Assembly: GCA_013812655.1 (NCBI GenBank) | Contig: JACCTC010000081.1 | Coordinates: 1 to 64,000, forward strand | From: Deltaproteobacteria bacterium | GTDB lineage: Bacteria; Myxococcota_A; Polyangia; Haliangiales; Haliangiaceae | Direction: 5' to 3' | DNA: 64,000 nucleotides | Shown here: piece after piece, positions 1 through 8,796 of the stretch | Numbering within the stretch: position 1 is the stretch's first letter | How the letters are laid out: each line of letters opens with the position of its first letter | Translations under genes and position numbers: made by a program | Notes under the pieces: generated by a model | What the model was told of the DNA's origin: nothing | The model's database searches: none | Seen by the model: the letters and a program-made list of their open reading frames with translations, nothing else

Positions 1-889
1 GCCGGCGCGGCTCGGCGAGCTCGTGCGGCCGGGCCTGCTCCGCCGGCGCGGTGACCTCTCGGCGTCGGCCGCGCTCGGCACAGTCGCGGTCGAGCGCGTC
101 GTCGACGGCCTGCTGGTCTCGCTGTTCGTGTTCGGCGCGCTGTTCGCGATGCGCGGGCCCGATGCGCCGAGCTGGATGATGCCGACGGCGTACGTCGCGC
201 TCGGCGTGTTCGCGGCGGCGCTCGTGTTCGTGGTGTTCGCGACGCGGCGTCCCGAGGCGACCGTCGCGTTCTGCATGAAGATCTCGCTGCTGCCGAAGCT
301 CGCGCCGCGCATCGCCCGCGTGATCGAGACCAAGCTGCTCGAGATGGTGCGCGCGTTCGTCGTGATCCGCGACGTCCGCAACATGACGATCTTCGTCGTC
401 TGGAGCACGGTGTACTGGGTCGCGAACGGCCTCGGCGTCTACGTGCTCGCGCGCGGGTTCGGTCTCGACCTCTCGGTGATGGGCGCGTTCGCGACGATGG
501 GCGTCTGCGCGGTCGGCATCATGCTGCCGAACTCTCCCGGCCTGGTCGGCCAGTTCCAGTACTTCACGCTGCTCGGCGTCGGGCTCTACCTCGGCTTCGA
601 TGCGCGCCTCGATCAGAGCGTGCAGCCGCAGGTCTACTTCACGGCGTACGCGTTCGCGAACGTCCACTACCTGATGCAGGTGTCGTGGTACGTGCTGTGC
701 GGCGCGCTGGGCCTCGCCTCGCCGTGGGTGTCATTCAGCGACCTGCGCCACGCGCGCCACGATGCGACCGCCGCCGCCAGCCCCGAGGAAGCAGCGCGTG
801 CCGACGACGACCGCCAGAAACTGGCGCCCCCGGCCATGGAGAGCGACGCTCGCACGGACCGTGAAGAAGACGCGCTGGCTCCTCGCTAG
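1..889 (+). CDS. Lysylphosphatidylglycerol-synthase-TM / YbhN-like flippase-family membrane protein (5' truncated)
   Basis: This is the last 295 residues of an integral membrane protein that enters the window from the left. The reading frame is open from base 2, and the first in-frame GTG (23) lies inside a conserved stretch, GELVRPGLLRRRG, so the true start is upstream. The pattern GEL-R, then SASAALGTVAVERVVDGL, is typical of the LPG_synthase_TM/UPF0104 family, whose members are polytopic and are thought to move or help make lipids. At least five hydrophobic segments follow (residues near 38-52, 57-75, 128-150, 163-180 and 225-245 of the visible part). The C-terminal 50 residues are charged and low-complexity. 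The aminoacyl-transferase domain of true MprF is absent. Family assignment is good; the substrate is unknown. Confidence 0.75.
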   Translation, partial: PARLGELVRPGLLRRRGDLSASAALGTVAVERVVDGLLVSLFVFGALFAMRGPDAPSWMMPTAYVALGVFAAALVFVVFATRRPEATVAFCMKISLLPKLAPRIARVIETKLLEMVRAFVVIRDVRNMTIFVVWSTVYWVANGLGVYVLARGFGLDLSVMGAFATMGVCAVGIMLPNSPGLVGQFQYFTLLGVGLYLGFDARLDQSVQPQVYFTAYAFANVHYLMQVSWYVLCGALGLASPWVSFSDLRHARHDATAAASPEEAARADDDRQKLAPPAMESDARTDREEDALAPR

Positions 890-1370
890 TCTCATCGTCG
901 CCGCCCTCGCCGGCCCCGCGCTGGCGCGCTCGGAGAAGACGCTCGCCTACCAGCGCGAGCAGTGCTGGCCAACTGCAGTCCGGTTCCTCCGCGTCGACGA
1001 GGGCCTCAAGCTCATCGAGAAGGACGCCGACGCCGGCTACGTCCTGTTCGAGCTCAAGGAGGACGGCAAGACGTTCCGCGGCTCGCTCGAGGTGATGACC
1101 GTGAGCGTCGACGGCCGCACGGTCGTCCGGTTCGTCATCCAGATCGAGGATCGGCCGAGCTGGCTCGAGATCGCGATGCTGACGCGGCTCGAGCGCAAGC
1201 TTCGCTCCGAGCTCGGTGCGCCGTCACCGCCTCCCTCGAAGGCCAAGGATCGCGACAAGGATCGCGACAAGGAGAAGGCCGACAAGGACCGCCCGAAGGA
1301 CGAGCCTCCGAAATCCAGCGATCCGCCGCGACCCGACGAGGGTGGTCCGCCGGTGTCGCCGACGCCCTGA
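861..1370 (+). CDS. Small exported protein with Lys/Asp-rich tail, function unknown
   Basis: A 169-residue protein. The GTG at 861 is preferred because it opens directly onto a signal peptide ([22 protein letters not shown], cleaved after ALA). Starting at the upstream ATG 762 would put about 33 Arg/Pro-rich residues in front of it. The gene overlaps the end of the preceding membrane-protein gene by 29 bases, suggesting co-transcription. The mature part (about residues 24-118) is a compact alpha/beta-looking domain with no family I recognise. The last 50 residues are low complexity ([15 protein letters not shown], then Pro/Ser), made partly by a 12-base direct repeat near 1248-1271. It is probably periplasmic. 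Confidence 0.6.
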   Translation: MKKTRWLLASLIVAALAGPALARSEKTLAYQREQCWPTAVRFLRVDEGLKLIEKDADAGYVLFELKEDGKTFRGSLEVMTVSVDGRTVVRFVIQIEDRPSWLEIAMLTRLERKLRSELGAPSPPPSKAKDRDKDRDKEKADKDRPKDEPPKSSDPPRPDEGGPPVSPTP

Positions 1371-1376
1371 GCACAG

Positions 1377-1382
1377 TAAGCT
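1377..1382 (+). promoter_or_regulatory. -10-like hexamer TAAGCT placing the transcript start at the ltaE ATG
   Basis: TAAGCT ends 7 nt before the ATG at 1390 and no Shine-Dalgarno lies between. This is the spacing expected between a sigma-70 -10 box and the transcription start, so the mRNA would be leaderless. The same arrangement recurs at many starts in this window. Confidence 0.5.
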
Positions 1383-1389
1383 CGGCGTC

Positions 1390-2415
1390 ATGACGCCGGT
1401 CGATCTGCGAAGTGACACCGTCACCCGTCCCACCGGCGCGATGCGCGCGGTGATGGCGACCGCCGAGGTCGGCGACGATGTCTACGGCGAGGATCCGAAC
1501 GTCCGCACGCTCGAGGAGCGCGTCGCCGATCTGCTCGGGACCGAGGCCGCGCTGTTCGTGCCGTCCGGCACGATGGCGAACCAGATCGCGCTGCGCGCGC
1601 ACACCAAGCCCGGCGACGAGATCTTGATCTCGCGCGACGCGCACTGCTGGCGTCACGAGTCCGGCGCGCTCGCGGCGATCGCGGGCGTCCAGACCCAGAT
1701 GCTGCCGGGCCACACGTTCACGGCTGCCGAGGTGCGCGCCGCGTTTCGTCCCGAGGATCCGTACCAGTCGCCGAGCCGGGTCGTCACCGTCGAGAATACC
1801 CACAACATGGGCGGCGGCATCTGCTGGGAGCCCGCCGCGCTGACCGAGGTCACGGCAGTCGCGAAGCAGCTCGGCCTGCTCGCGCACCTCGATGGCGCGC
1901 GGCTGTGGAACGCCGCGGTCGCGACCCAGACCTCCGAGAAGGAGCTCGCGCGCGGCTTCGACTCGGTCGCCGTCTGTCTGTCGAAGGGCCTCGGCGCGCC
2001 GGTGGGCTCGCTCGTCGCCGGCAGCCGCGACTTCATCCGGCGCTGCCACCGGTTTCGCAAGATGCACGGCGGCGGCATGCGCCAGGCCGGCATCCTCGCG
2101 GCGGCGGGGATCCACGCCCTCGATCACCACCGCGCGCGGCTCGCCGACGACCACGCGAACGCGCGGGCCCTCGGCGAGGCGCTCGTCGGCGCCTGGGCGA
2201 TCACGGTCGACCTCGCGCGGATCCACACCAACATCGTGATGATCGACCTCGAGCGCGGCACCGCCGCCGCCGTGGTCGCGAAGGCGCGGGACGAGGGCAT
2301 CCTGCTCGGCGTGGCCTGCGCACAGCGCGTCCGCGCCGTCACCCACCTCGATGTCGACCGCGAAGGCGTGCTGCGCGCCGCGAAGGTCATCGCCGGCATT
2401 GCGGCCGCGATGTGA
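1390..2415 (+). CDS. ltaE: Low-specificity L-threonine aldolase
   Basis: A 341-residue PLP enzyme (fold type I) that cleaves L-threonine/L-allo-threonine to glycine and acetaldehyde in the cytosol. It begins with the family hallmark [26 protein letters not shown] forms the cofactor-phosphate region and [12 protein letters not shown] the cofactor-binding Asp/Arg region. The PLP-binding lysine sits in [10 protein letters not shown] near residue 201. Length is normal for the family. The ATG at 1390 is chosen because it begins the conserved sequence and has a TAAGCT hexamer 7 nt upstream; the ORF reaches further upstream only as Arg-rich noise. The stop overlaps the start of the next gene by 4 bases (GTGA). 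It could supply glycine or detoxify amino acids. Confidence 0.93.
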   Translation: MTPVDLRSDTVTRPTGAMRAVMATAEVGDDVYGEDPNVRTLEERVADLLGTEAALFVPSGTMANQIALRAHTKPGDEILISRDAHCWRHESGALAAIAGVQTQMLPGHTFTAAEVRAAFRPEDPYQSPSRVVTVENTHNMGGGICWEPAALTEVTAVAKQLGLLAHLDGARLWNAAVATQTSEKELARGFDSVAVCLSKGLGAPVGSLVAGSRDFIRRCHRFRKMHGGGMRQAGILAAAGIHALDHHRARLADDHANARALGEALVGAWAITVDLARIHTNIVMIDLERGTAAAVVAKARDEGILLGVACAQRVRAVTHLDVDREGVLRAAKVIAGIAAAM

Positions 2416-3428
2416 GGACGCTCGCCCTGCTCGTGATCTGCGTCGCGTGCTCGGCGCCAGCGACGCTGCCGGAGCTGAAGACGGCCGAGATGCGCGCGGA
2501 TCAGGGCGACGTCGAGGGCGCGCTCGTCGCCTATCGCGAGGCGCAGGGGACGTGCCGGGGCCTGCGGCCGGTACGGCGCGCGCGGGCGGCGTGCAGCGAG
2601 GCGCTGCTCGGCGAGGCCGAGGTGCTCGAGCGAACCGGTCGCACGCAGGACGCGATCGCCGCATATGTCGCGATACCCGGGCGCGCCCCCGGCGACAAGA
2701 TGACCGCGTCGATCGCGATCTACCGGGCCGGCGAGCTGCTGATGCAGGGCGGCAACGCGAAGGACGCGCGGGCCGCGCTGTGGCGCGTCGTGACGGAGTG
2801 GCCCGACGAGCCGACCGCAGCTGATGCGCTGAAGACACTCGTGGTCGACGGCCGCGCCGGCGACGCACCCGCGCTCGCCGAGCAGCTCGCGCGCGTACTC
2901 GGCTCGCTGGCGACGACGAAGGTCGCCGACAATCTATTGTGGTGGCTCGCGGACCTCACCGAGCGCGAGCTGGCGAACCTCGCAGGGGCGCGCGCGCTCT
3001 ACGACCGGATCCCCGTCGAGCACAGAGGCAGCGGGCTGCGCGACGACGCCCGGTGGCACGCCGCGCGGATCTCGCGCGCACTTCGCGATCCCGAGGGCGC
3101 GGTGAAGCGGCTGCGCGCGCTCGTGGCCACCCGCGAGGTCGCGTTCGGTGCCGGCTCGTACTTCTCGATCTGGCTCGACGATGCCCAGCTCGAGCTCGGC
3201 CGCGTGCTGCGCGATGACCTCGCGGACCTGCCGGGCGCGATCGCCGCGTTTAGCAAGCTGCCGAAGGACTATCCGGCGTCGATCCTCAGGGACGACGCGC
3301 TGTACGAGCTCGCGATCACGCAGGACCGCGCGGGTGATCACGTCGCGGCGTGCGCGACGATCGCGAAGCTCGCGAAGCAGTCGCCGGACTCGAAGTACGT
3401 CACCCGGGGCGGCGTCACGTGTCGGTGA
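2412..3428 (+). CDS. TPR-type lipoprotein
   Basis: A 338-residue exported protein starting at the GTG that overlaps the ltaE stop. The N-terminus ([18 protein letters not shown]) is a short lipoprotein signal with a somewhat atypical lipobox (CVAC). The rest is all-helical with repeated 34-residue-like units (for example [44 protein letters not shown] and [17 protein letters not shown]), as in tetratricopeptide proteins such as BamD/YbgF-like lipoproteins. Its stop overlaps the downstream ATPase gene, so it may be a periplasmic partner of the Mla/Mce-like transporter, but that is only a context inference. Confidence 0.7.
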   Translation: MRTLALLVICVACSAPATLPELKTAEMRADQGDVEGALVAYREAQGTCRGLRPVRRARAACSEALLGEAEVLERTGRTQDAIAAYVAIPGRAPGDKMTASIAIYRAGELLMQGGNAKDARAALWRVVTEWPDEPTAADALKTLVVDGRAGDAPALAEQLARVLGSLATTKVADNLLWWLADLTERELANLAGARALYDRIPVEHRGSGLRDDARWHAARISRALRDPEGAVKRLRALVATREVAFGAGSYFSIWLDDAQLELGRVLRDDLADLPGAIAAFSKLPKDYPASILRDDALYELAITQDRAGDHVAACATIAKLAKQSPDSKYVTRGGVTCR

Positions 3429-4218
3429 CCACCGCCCCGCTCGTCGGCGGTGACGCGACGATCCGGTTCGTCGACGTCCGCAAGCGCTACGGCCGGCGCG
3501 TCGTCCTCGATGGCATCTCGCTCGAGGTTGCCCGCGGCGGCCGGCTCGGGTTGATCGGCCCGGCGGCCACCGGCAAGAGCGTGCTGTGCAAGCTCGCGTG
3601 CGGCCTCGAGGAGCCCGATGGCGGCACGATCCAGGTGCTCGCCGAGAGCGTGGTGGGCCGCCGCGAGGCGGACCTCGGCCCTCTGCGCCGGCGGATCGGC
3701 ATGCTGTTCCAGAACTACGCGCTGTTCGACTTCCTCACCGTCGAGCAGAACGTCGCGTTTCCGCTCGAGCAGCGTGGCGGCATGACCGCGGACGCGATCG
3801 CCGAGCGGGTCGCCGAGCGGTTGCGCGCCGTGGGCCTCGCGGGGAGCGAGCGCAAGCTCACCGCCGAGCTCTCGGGCGGCATGAAGAAGCGCGTCGGCAT
3901 CGCGCGCGCGACCGTCGCCGATGCCGAGCTCGTGATCTACGACGAGCCGTCGGCCGGCCTCGACCCGGTGACGACGCAGAAGATCTACGACCTGCTCGCC
4001 GCCGATCAGGAACGGACCCGGGCGACCGTGCTCGCGGTGTCCTCCGACGTCGTCGCGCTCGCGCGGTTCGTCGACGAGATCGCGTTCCTCTATCACGGCA
4101 AGATCACGTACCGCGGCCCCGCCGCGACAATCGCCGATGCCCCCGACCCGCTGGTCCGCCAGTTCGTGCGCGGCGACCTCGAGGGACCGCTCGAAGAGCG
4201 TGGTGCAGAGGCGGCCAC

Positions 4219-4222
<4 letters not shown>
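3419..4222 (+). CDS. Mla/Mce-type ABC transporter ATPase 1, with Ser in place of the H-loop His
   Basis: A nucleotide-binding subunit of about 265 residues of the MlaF class, which powers lipid transport between the membranes. Visible motifs are Walker A GPAATGKS (residues near 46), Q-loop LFQNYALFD, signature LSGGMKKR, and Walker [14 protein letters not shown] with its catalytic Glu. The switch position that normally reads SHD reads SSD ([14 protein letters not shown]), so the conserved H-loop histidine is missing. In-frame GTGs at 3419 and 3425 are both possible; the latter gives a 4-base GTGA overlap with the upstream stop. The gene is the first of a four-gene ATPase-permease-permease-ATPase run with 4-base overlaps. 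The partner ATPase (5810-6574) has the His but an altered signature. Confidence 0.9.
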
Positions 4223-4991
<769 letters not shown>

Positions 4992-4995
<4 letters not shown>

Positions 4996-5813
4996 CCGTG
5001 GCTGGCTTTCTCACCACCCGGATCACCGCGCTCGGCGCAGCCGTGCTCGCGGCCACCCGCGCCGGCGTCGAGCTGTGGCTGGTCTACGTCTCGACGATCG
5101 CCGGGATCGTGCGCGGGTTCTCGCGCAAGAACCGTCGCAACCGCGGCGAGCTCGCGCGTCAGCTCCACGCGGTCGGCAACAAGTCCCTCGTGTTCATCAT
5201 CGTCACGCTCGGCTTCATCGGGATGGTGATGACCTATCAGGCGTGCCTGCAGCTCGGCCGCGTGACCGGCGATTACTCGCAGGTCGGCAGCCAGTTCCTG
5301 CGCCTGATCGTGTCGGACTTCGGACCGACGCTGACCGGGCTCATGCTCGCGACCCGCGTCGGCGCCGGCATCGCCGCCGAGATCGGCTCGATGAAGGTCA
5401 CCGAGCAGATCGACGCGCTGCGGATGTCGGGTGTCCTCCCGATCGATCACCTGATCGTGCCGCGGTTCGTCGCGTGCGTGGTGATGACGCTCGCGCTGTC
5501 GGTGATCGGCAGCCTCGTGATGTATGGCGCCGGCGGTCTCACCGCGCAGTACTCGTTCGGCGTCAACCCGCACACGTTCTACGATCTGTCGTTCATCCGG
5601 CCGCGCCACGTCGTGCTGATGGTCGTGAAGGCGCTCGCCTATGGCGCCGCGATCCCGATCGTCGCGGGGTTCTGCGGGCTGCGCGCCCGCGGCAGCTCCG
5701 AGGGCGTCGGCTGGGCGACGACGGCGGCGGTGATCGGCGGGTCGTTCGCGGTGATCGTCCTCGACTTCATCATCTCGGCAGCCGCGCTGTTCGTGACCGG
5801 TGGTGATCTGTGA
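4992..5813 (+). CDS. MlaE-family ABC permease 2
   Basis: A 273-residue MlaE-family permease that starts with an ATGA overlap on permease 1. Conserved features are [23 protein letters not shown], the segment [20 protein letters not shown], and the coupling loop [19 protein letters not shown], followed by several membrane helices. It diverges strongly from permease 1, which supports a permease heterodimer matching the two different ATPases. It is in the same translationally coupled unit. Confidence 0.92.
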
Positions 5814-6574
5814 GCACCGCGTTCATCGAGTTCCGCGGCGTCACCAAGGCGTTCAGCGGCAAGCCCGTGCTGCGCGGCATGAGCCTCGCCGTCGACAAGG
5901 GCGAGGTGATGTTCATCATCGGCACCTCGGGCGTCGGCAAGTCGGTCACGATCAAGCACCTGATCGGGCTGCTTCGCATCGACGAGGGCGAGATCTGGTT
6001 CGACGGCGCGCGCGTCGACCAGCTCCCCGAGCGTGCCCTCGCGCCGCTGCGCAAGCGGATCGGGATGGTGTTCCAGAGCTCGACCTTGTTCGACTCGATG
6101 ACGCTCGCGGAGAACGTCGCCCTGCCCCTCCGCAAGCACGGCAAGCTGTCACACAACGACGCGCTCGCCGAGGCCCGCGAGCGGCTCGCGCAGGTCTACA
6201 TGGCCGAGTACGCCGACCGCTACCCCGCCGAGCTCTCCGACGGCATGCGCAAGCGCGCCGCGATCGCGCGCACCCTCGCGCTGTCCCCCGAGGTCGTGCT
6301 GTTCGACGAGCCGACGACGGGCCTCGACCCGGTGAGCGCACGCCGCGTGGATCGTCTCATCCGCGAGCTCGCCGACAAGCTCGGCATGACCGCGATCGTG
6401 GTCTCGCACGATCCGCCGTCGATCTTCGGCGTCGCCGACCGCGTCGCCTTCCTCTACCGCGGCGTCGTCCACGTGGTCGCGACCCCGGCCGAGCTACGCG
6501 CGTCGCCTGACCCGGTCGTCCAGCAGTTCATCACCGGCCGGTCGAAGGGCCCGATGGAGACCCCGGGCTTCTGA
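5810..6574 (+). CDS. Mla/Mce-type ABC transporter ATPase 2, signature LSDGM
   Basis: A 254-residue MlaF-class ATPase that begins with a GTGA overlap on permease 2 and ends the plus-strand unit. Walker A is GTSGVGKS, the Q-loop VFQSSTLFD, Walker [14 protein letters not shown], and the H-loop [11 protein letters not shown] with the histidine intact. The ABC signature reads LSDGMRKR, with Asp in place of the usual first Gly of LSGG. Compared with ATPase 1, the defects are complementary. Pairing ATPase 1 Walker/H-loop with this LSDGM would give a non-canonical site, and the opposite composite site would be fully canonical. Confidence 0.92.
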   Translation: MSTAFIEFRGVTKAFSGKPVLRGMSLAVDKGEVMFIIGTSGVGKSVTIKHLIGLLRIDEGEIWFDGARVDQLPERALAPLRKRIGMVFQSSTLFDSMTLAENVALPLRKHGKLSHNDALAEARERLAQVYMAEYADRYPAELSDGMRKRAAIARTLALSPEVVLFDEPTTGLDPVSARRVDRLIRELADKLGMTAIVVSHDPPSIFGVADRVAFLYRGVVHVVATPAELRASPDPVVQQFITGRSKGPMETPGF

Positions 6575-6581
6575 CCGGGTT

Positions 6582-6625
6582 GGCCGTACGGCCGAGCGAC
6601 CGCGAAGCTCGCAAGTGTCGCGGTC
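6582..6625. terminator. Inverted repeats between convergent transporter units
   Basis: The gap between the ATPase 2 stop and the MCE stop holds a perfect 12-base palindrome (GGCCGTACGGCC, 6582-6593). It also holds an 8-bp stem (GACCGCGA 6598-6605 with TCGCGGTC 6618-6625) around a 12-nt loop. No T-tract follows. Position and convergence suggest a bidirectional terminator or transcript end. Confidence 0.4.
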
Positions 6626-7670
6626 ACTTGTCCGAACGGATGATGATCCGCCACGGCTTGCGCTTCATGATCTTGCCGAGCGCCTTGGCGTCCTCAGGAA
6701 ACTCCGGATCATTGGCGAGCTTGCCGAGCGAGCCCTCGCCTCGCGCCATCCGTGCCCGGATGTCAGCGGCCGTCGCGAGCAGCGGATCGATCTTGTCGAT
6801 CGCGGCGCGCATCCGGTCGATCGCGAGCTCGATCGCCGCGAGCGCTGCCGGACCACGTGTGCCGAGCCGCCCGCGCAGGCCATCGACGCCCGCGGTCAGC
6901 GCCCGGGCCCGCGCGCCGAGCTGATCGAGGACCTCGCGGGCTTGCGCGAGCGTCAACCGCGCCTGCGCGATCACCGCGTCGACCTCCGCGAGGCCGGGCT
7001 CGCCACCGAGCGTGACGTCGCGGAGCTTGCGGGCCTCGGCGAAAAGGCTGGCGACCTCGAACCCGAGGCCGGCCATGCCGCCGATGTTCGGCGCGAGCGC
7101 ATCGAGCGACGTCGCGAGCTCGGACAGCCGGAGCCGCAGCTCGTGAAGCTCGGGGCCCACGTCCTCGGCGAACTCGCGCGCGATCGTCAGGTTGACCCAC
7201 GTCCGCTGCAGCACGCGATCGAGGCTGGGTGGATCGCGACCGAGGAGGTCGGAGGGATCGTCATCGAGCGATGGGCCCGGGCCAGGTGCCGGACCGATCT
7301 CGAGGTAGCGCGCGCCGAGCGGCCCGCGGGACGTGATGAAGACGTCGCCGCCTCGCGTGATCCGCGCTGCCTCGTCGGCCGCGATCGCGACCATCGCGAC
7401 CACGCCCTCGTCGCCTTTCAGCGGATTCTTGACGTCACGCGGCGCGAGCGCGATCGACTCGATCACGCCGATCTCGCGGCCGGCGACCACGAGCGGCGCG
7501 CCCTCACGCATGCCGCCGATGTGATGGAAGTACACGCCGATCCGGACGTGCCGCCCCCACTCGAGCCGCGGATACACGAACACGACGAACACGATCGCCG
7601 CGGCGAGCACGAACAAGACGATCGCGCCAACCCGGCGCGTCAACCGCTCGTCCTGGGCGAGCAGGCTCAC
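6624..7670 (-). CDS. MCE/MlaD-family lipid-binding protein A
   Basis: A 348-residue membrane-anchored periplasmic protein starting at GTG 7670. One N-terminal membrane helix (residues about 14-34) is followed by the MCE domain (HVRIGVYFHHIGGMREGAPL, then VVAGREIGVIESIAL and GARYLEIG at its end). A long helical C-terminal region follows, as in MlaD/Mce proteins that form hexameric rings or needles. The C-terminus LGKIMKRKPWRIIIRSDK resembles the Trp-rich tail of its neighbour. It follows MCE protein B after one base, so the two are cotranscribed. They face the ATPase/permease genes and are the likely substrate-binding half of the same transporter. Confidence 0.9.
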   Translation of the reverse strand: MSLLAQDERLTRRVGAIVLFVLAAAIVFVVFVYPRLEWGRHVRIGVYFHHIGGMREGAPLVVAGREIGVIESIALAPRDVKNPLKGDEGVVAMVAIAADEAARITRGGDVFITSRGPLGARYLEIGPAPGPGPSLDDDPSDLLGRDPPSLDRVLQRTWVNLTIAREFAEDVGPELHELRLRLSELATSLDALAPNIGGMAGLGFEVASLFAEARKLRDVTLGGEPGLAEVDAVIAQARLTLAQAREVLDQLGARARALTAGVDGLRGRLGTRGPAALAAIELAIDRMRAAIDKIDPLLATAADIRARMARGEGSLGKLANDPEFPEDAKALGKIMKRKPWRIIIRSDK

Positions 7671-7671
7671 G

Positions 7672-8703
7672 TCATTCCTTCCAGAAGAACTTCCACGGAT
7701 TGCGCTTGAGGTCGCGGATGAGCTCGCGCAGATCGCTATAGAGCTCGTCGCGTGACAGCAGCGCGCCCGCGGTGCCCTTGCCGGCGCGGAGGTCGGTGAC
7801 GAGGCCGTTGACGTTGTCGATCAGACCGCCCGCCTGGCCGGCGGCGATCGCGGCCTTGTCCGCCGCGTTGATCGCACGATCGATCCGCTGCTCGGTGATG
7901 ATGCCGGTGACGCGGGTCGCGTCGGTCATCAGCGCCTGCGCGGATGGCGTGAGCGTCGTCATCGTGGTGTTCGCGGTGCGCAGCGTCGTGCTGGCGTCCG
8001 CCAGGAGCGTCGCGACCGGGCGGCCGTCGCCGAGGCCGTGGTTGACCTTGGCGAGCGTCGTCTTCGCTTCCTTCGCGAGCAGCGCGCCCTCGGTGATCAG
8101 CTGGCCGAGCTGCGCGCGGTTCTCGACGAGCAGCTTGTTGACCTCGGAGACCGCCTCGGCGCCGTTCTTCAAGAGATTCTTGATCGACGTGCGCTCGTCG
8201 CGGAGCACCGACGACACGCCCTCGAGGACATCGTAGAGGCGCGCGACCACGAGGTCGGTGCGCGGCGGATCGTGGACGTGCTCGTCGTCGTCGATGATCG
8301 TGTCGGCCGCGATCGGCGGCTTCACCCAGTCCGTGCCGGGCACGATCTCGAGGTACTGCTCGCCGAGGACACCGGCGGTGTTGATGAAGAACTCGGCGTC
8401 GCCGCGGATGCTGTCGCGCACGCGGTCCTCGACCCACGCGGTCACCCGGACCTGGACGCGCTTGCCAGTCTTCGGATCGATCTTGCCGCCGAGGAACTCG
8501 ACCTCGGCGACCTTGCCGACCTTGATCCCCGAGACCTTGATCGGCGCGCCTGGCTGCAGGGACCCCACGTAATCGAAGTCGACATAGAGGTTGAAGCCCG
8601 AGCGCAGCGAGAAGTTGCCGAGCACGAAGATGAACGCGAACAGGATCGCGCTCGAGATCAGGATCAACAGGCCGACCTTGAACTCCAGGCCACGTTCACG
8701 CAT
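7672..8703 (-). CDS. MCE/MlaD-family lipid-binding protein B
   Basis: A 343-residue paralogue of the adjacent MCE protein. Residues about 10-30 form a membrane helix (VGLLILISSAILFAFIFVLG). The MCE domain follows (FNLYVDFDYVGSLQPGAPIK, then VSGIKVGKVAEVEF and GEQYLEIVPG), then a long coiled/helical segment of Ala/Thr/Leu-rich repeats. The tail is LRELIRDLKRNPWKFFWKE. The ATG at 8703 has the hexamer TACGAT 7 nt upstream and no Shine-Dalgarno. Two different MCE proteins, two permeases and two ATPases imply a hetero-oligomeric lipid transporter. Confidence 0.92.
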   Translation of the reverse strand: MRERGLEFKVGLLILISSAILFAFIFVLGNFSLRSGFNLYVDFDYVGSLQPGAPIKVSGIKVGKVAEVEFLGGKIDPKTGKRVQVRVTAWVEDRVRDSIRGDAEFFINTAGVLGEQYLEIVPGTDWVKPPIAADTIIDDDEHVHDPPRTDLVVARLYDVLEGVSSVLRDERTSIKNLLKNGAEAVSEVNKLLVENRAQLGQLITEGALLAKEAKTTLAKVNHGLGDGRPVATLLADASTTLRTANTTMTTLTPSAQALMTDATRVTGIITEQRIDRAINAADKAAIAAGQAGGLIDNVNGLVTDLRAGKGTAGALLSRDELYSDLRELIRDLKRNPWKFFWKE

Positions 8704-8710
8704 CGGCGCG

Positions 8711-8716
8711 ATCGTA
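8711..8716 (-). promoter_or_regulatory. -10-like hexamer TACGAT for the MCE pair
   Basis: Read on the minus strand, TACGAT ends 7 nt before the ATG at 8703, with no ribosome-binding site between. It is consistent with leaderless transcription of the two MCE genes. Confidence 0.45.
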
Positions 8717-8796
8717 GCCCGGAAACAGGAACGCCGCCGGGCCCGAAGGCGCGACGGCGTGGTGGCCGGGGTGTGATCCAGCAGCGAGCGTGCGGC

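Noticed and set aside
1248-1271. 12-base direct repeat as a mobile-element mark
   Set aside because: It encodes the repeated KDRD tail of the small exported protein and has no inverted repeats or transposase nearby.
1135-2868. 577-codon minus-strand open frame opposite threonine aldolase
   Set aside because: Shadow of a well-conserved enzyme gene; no start signal or domain.
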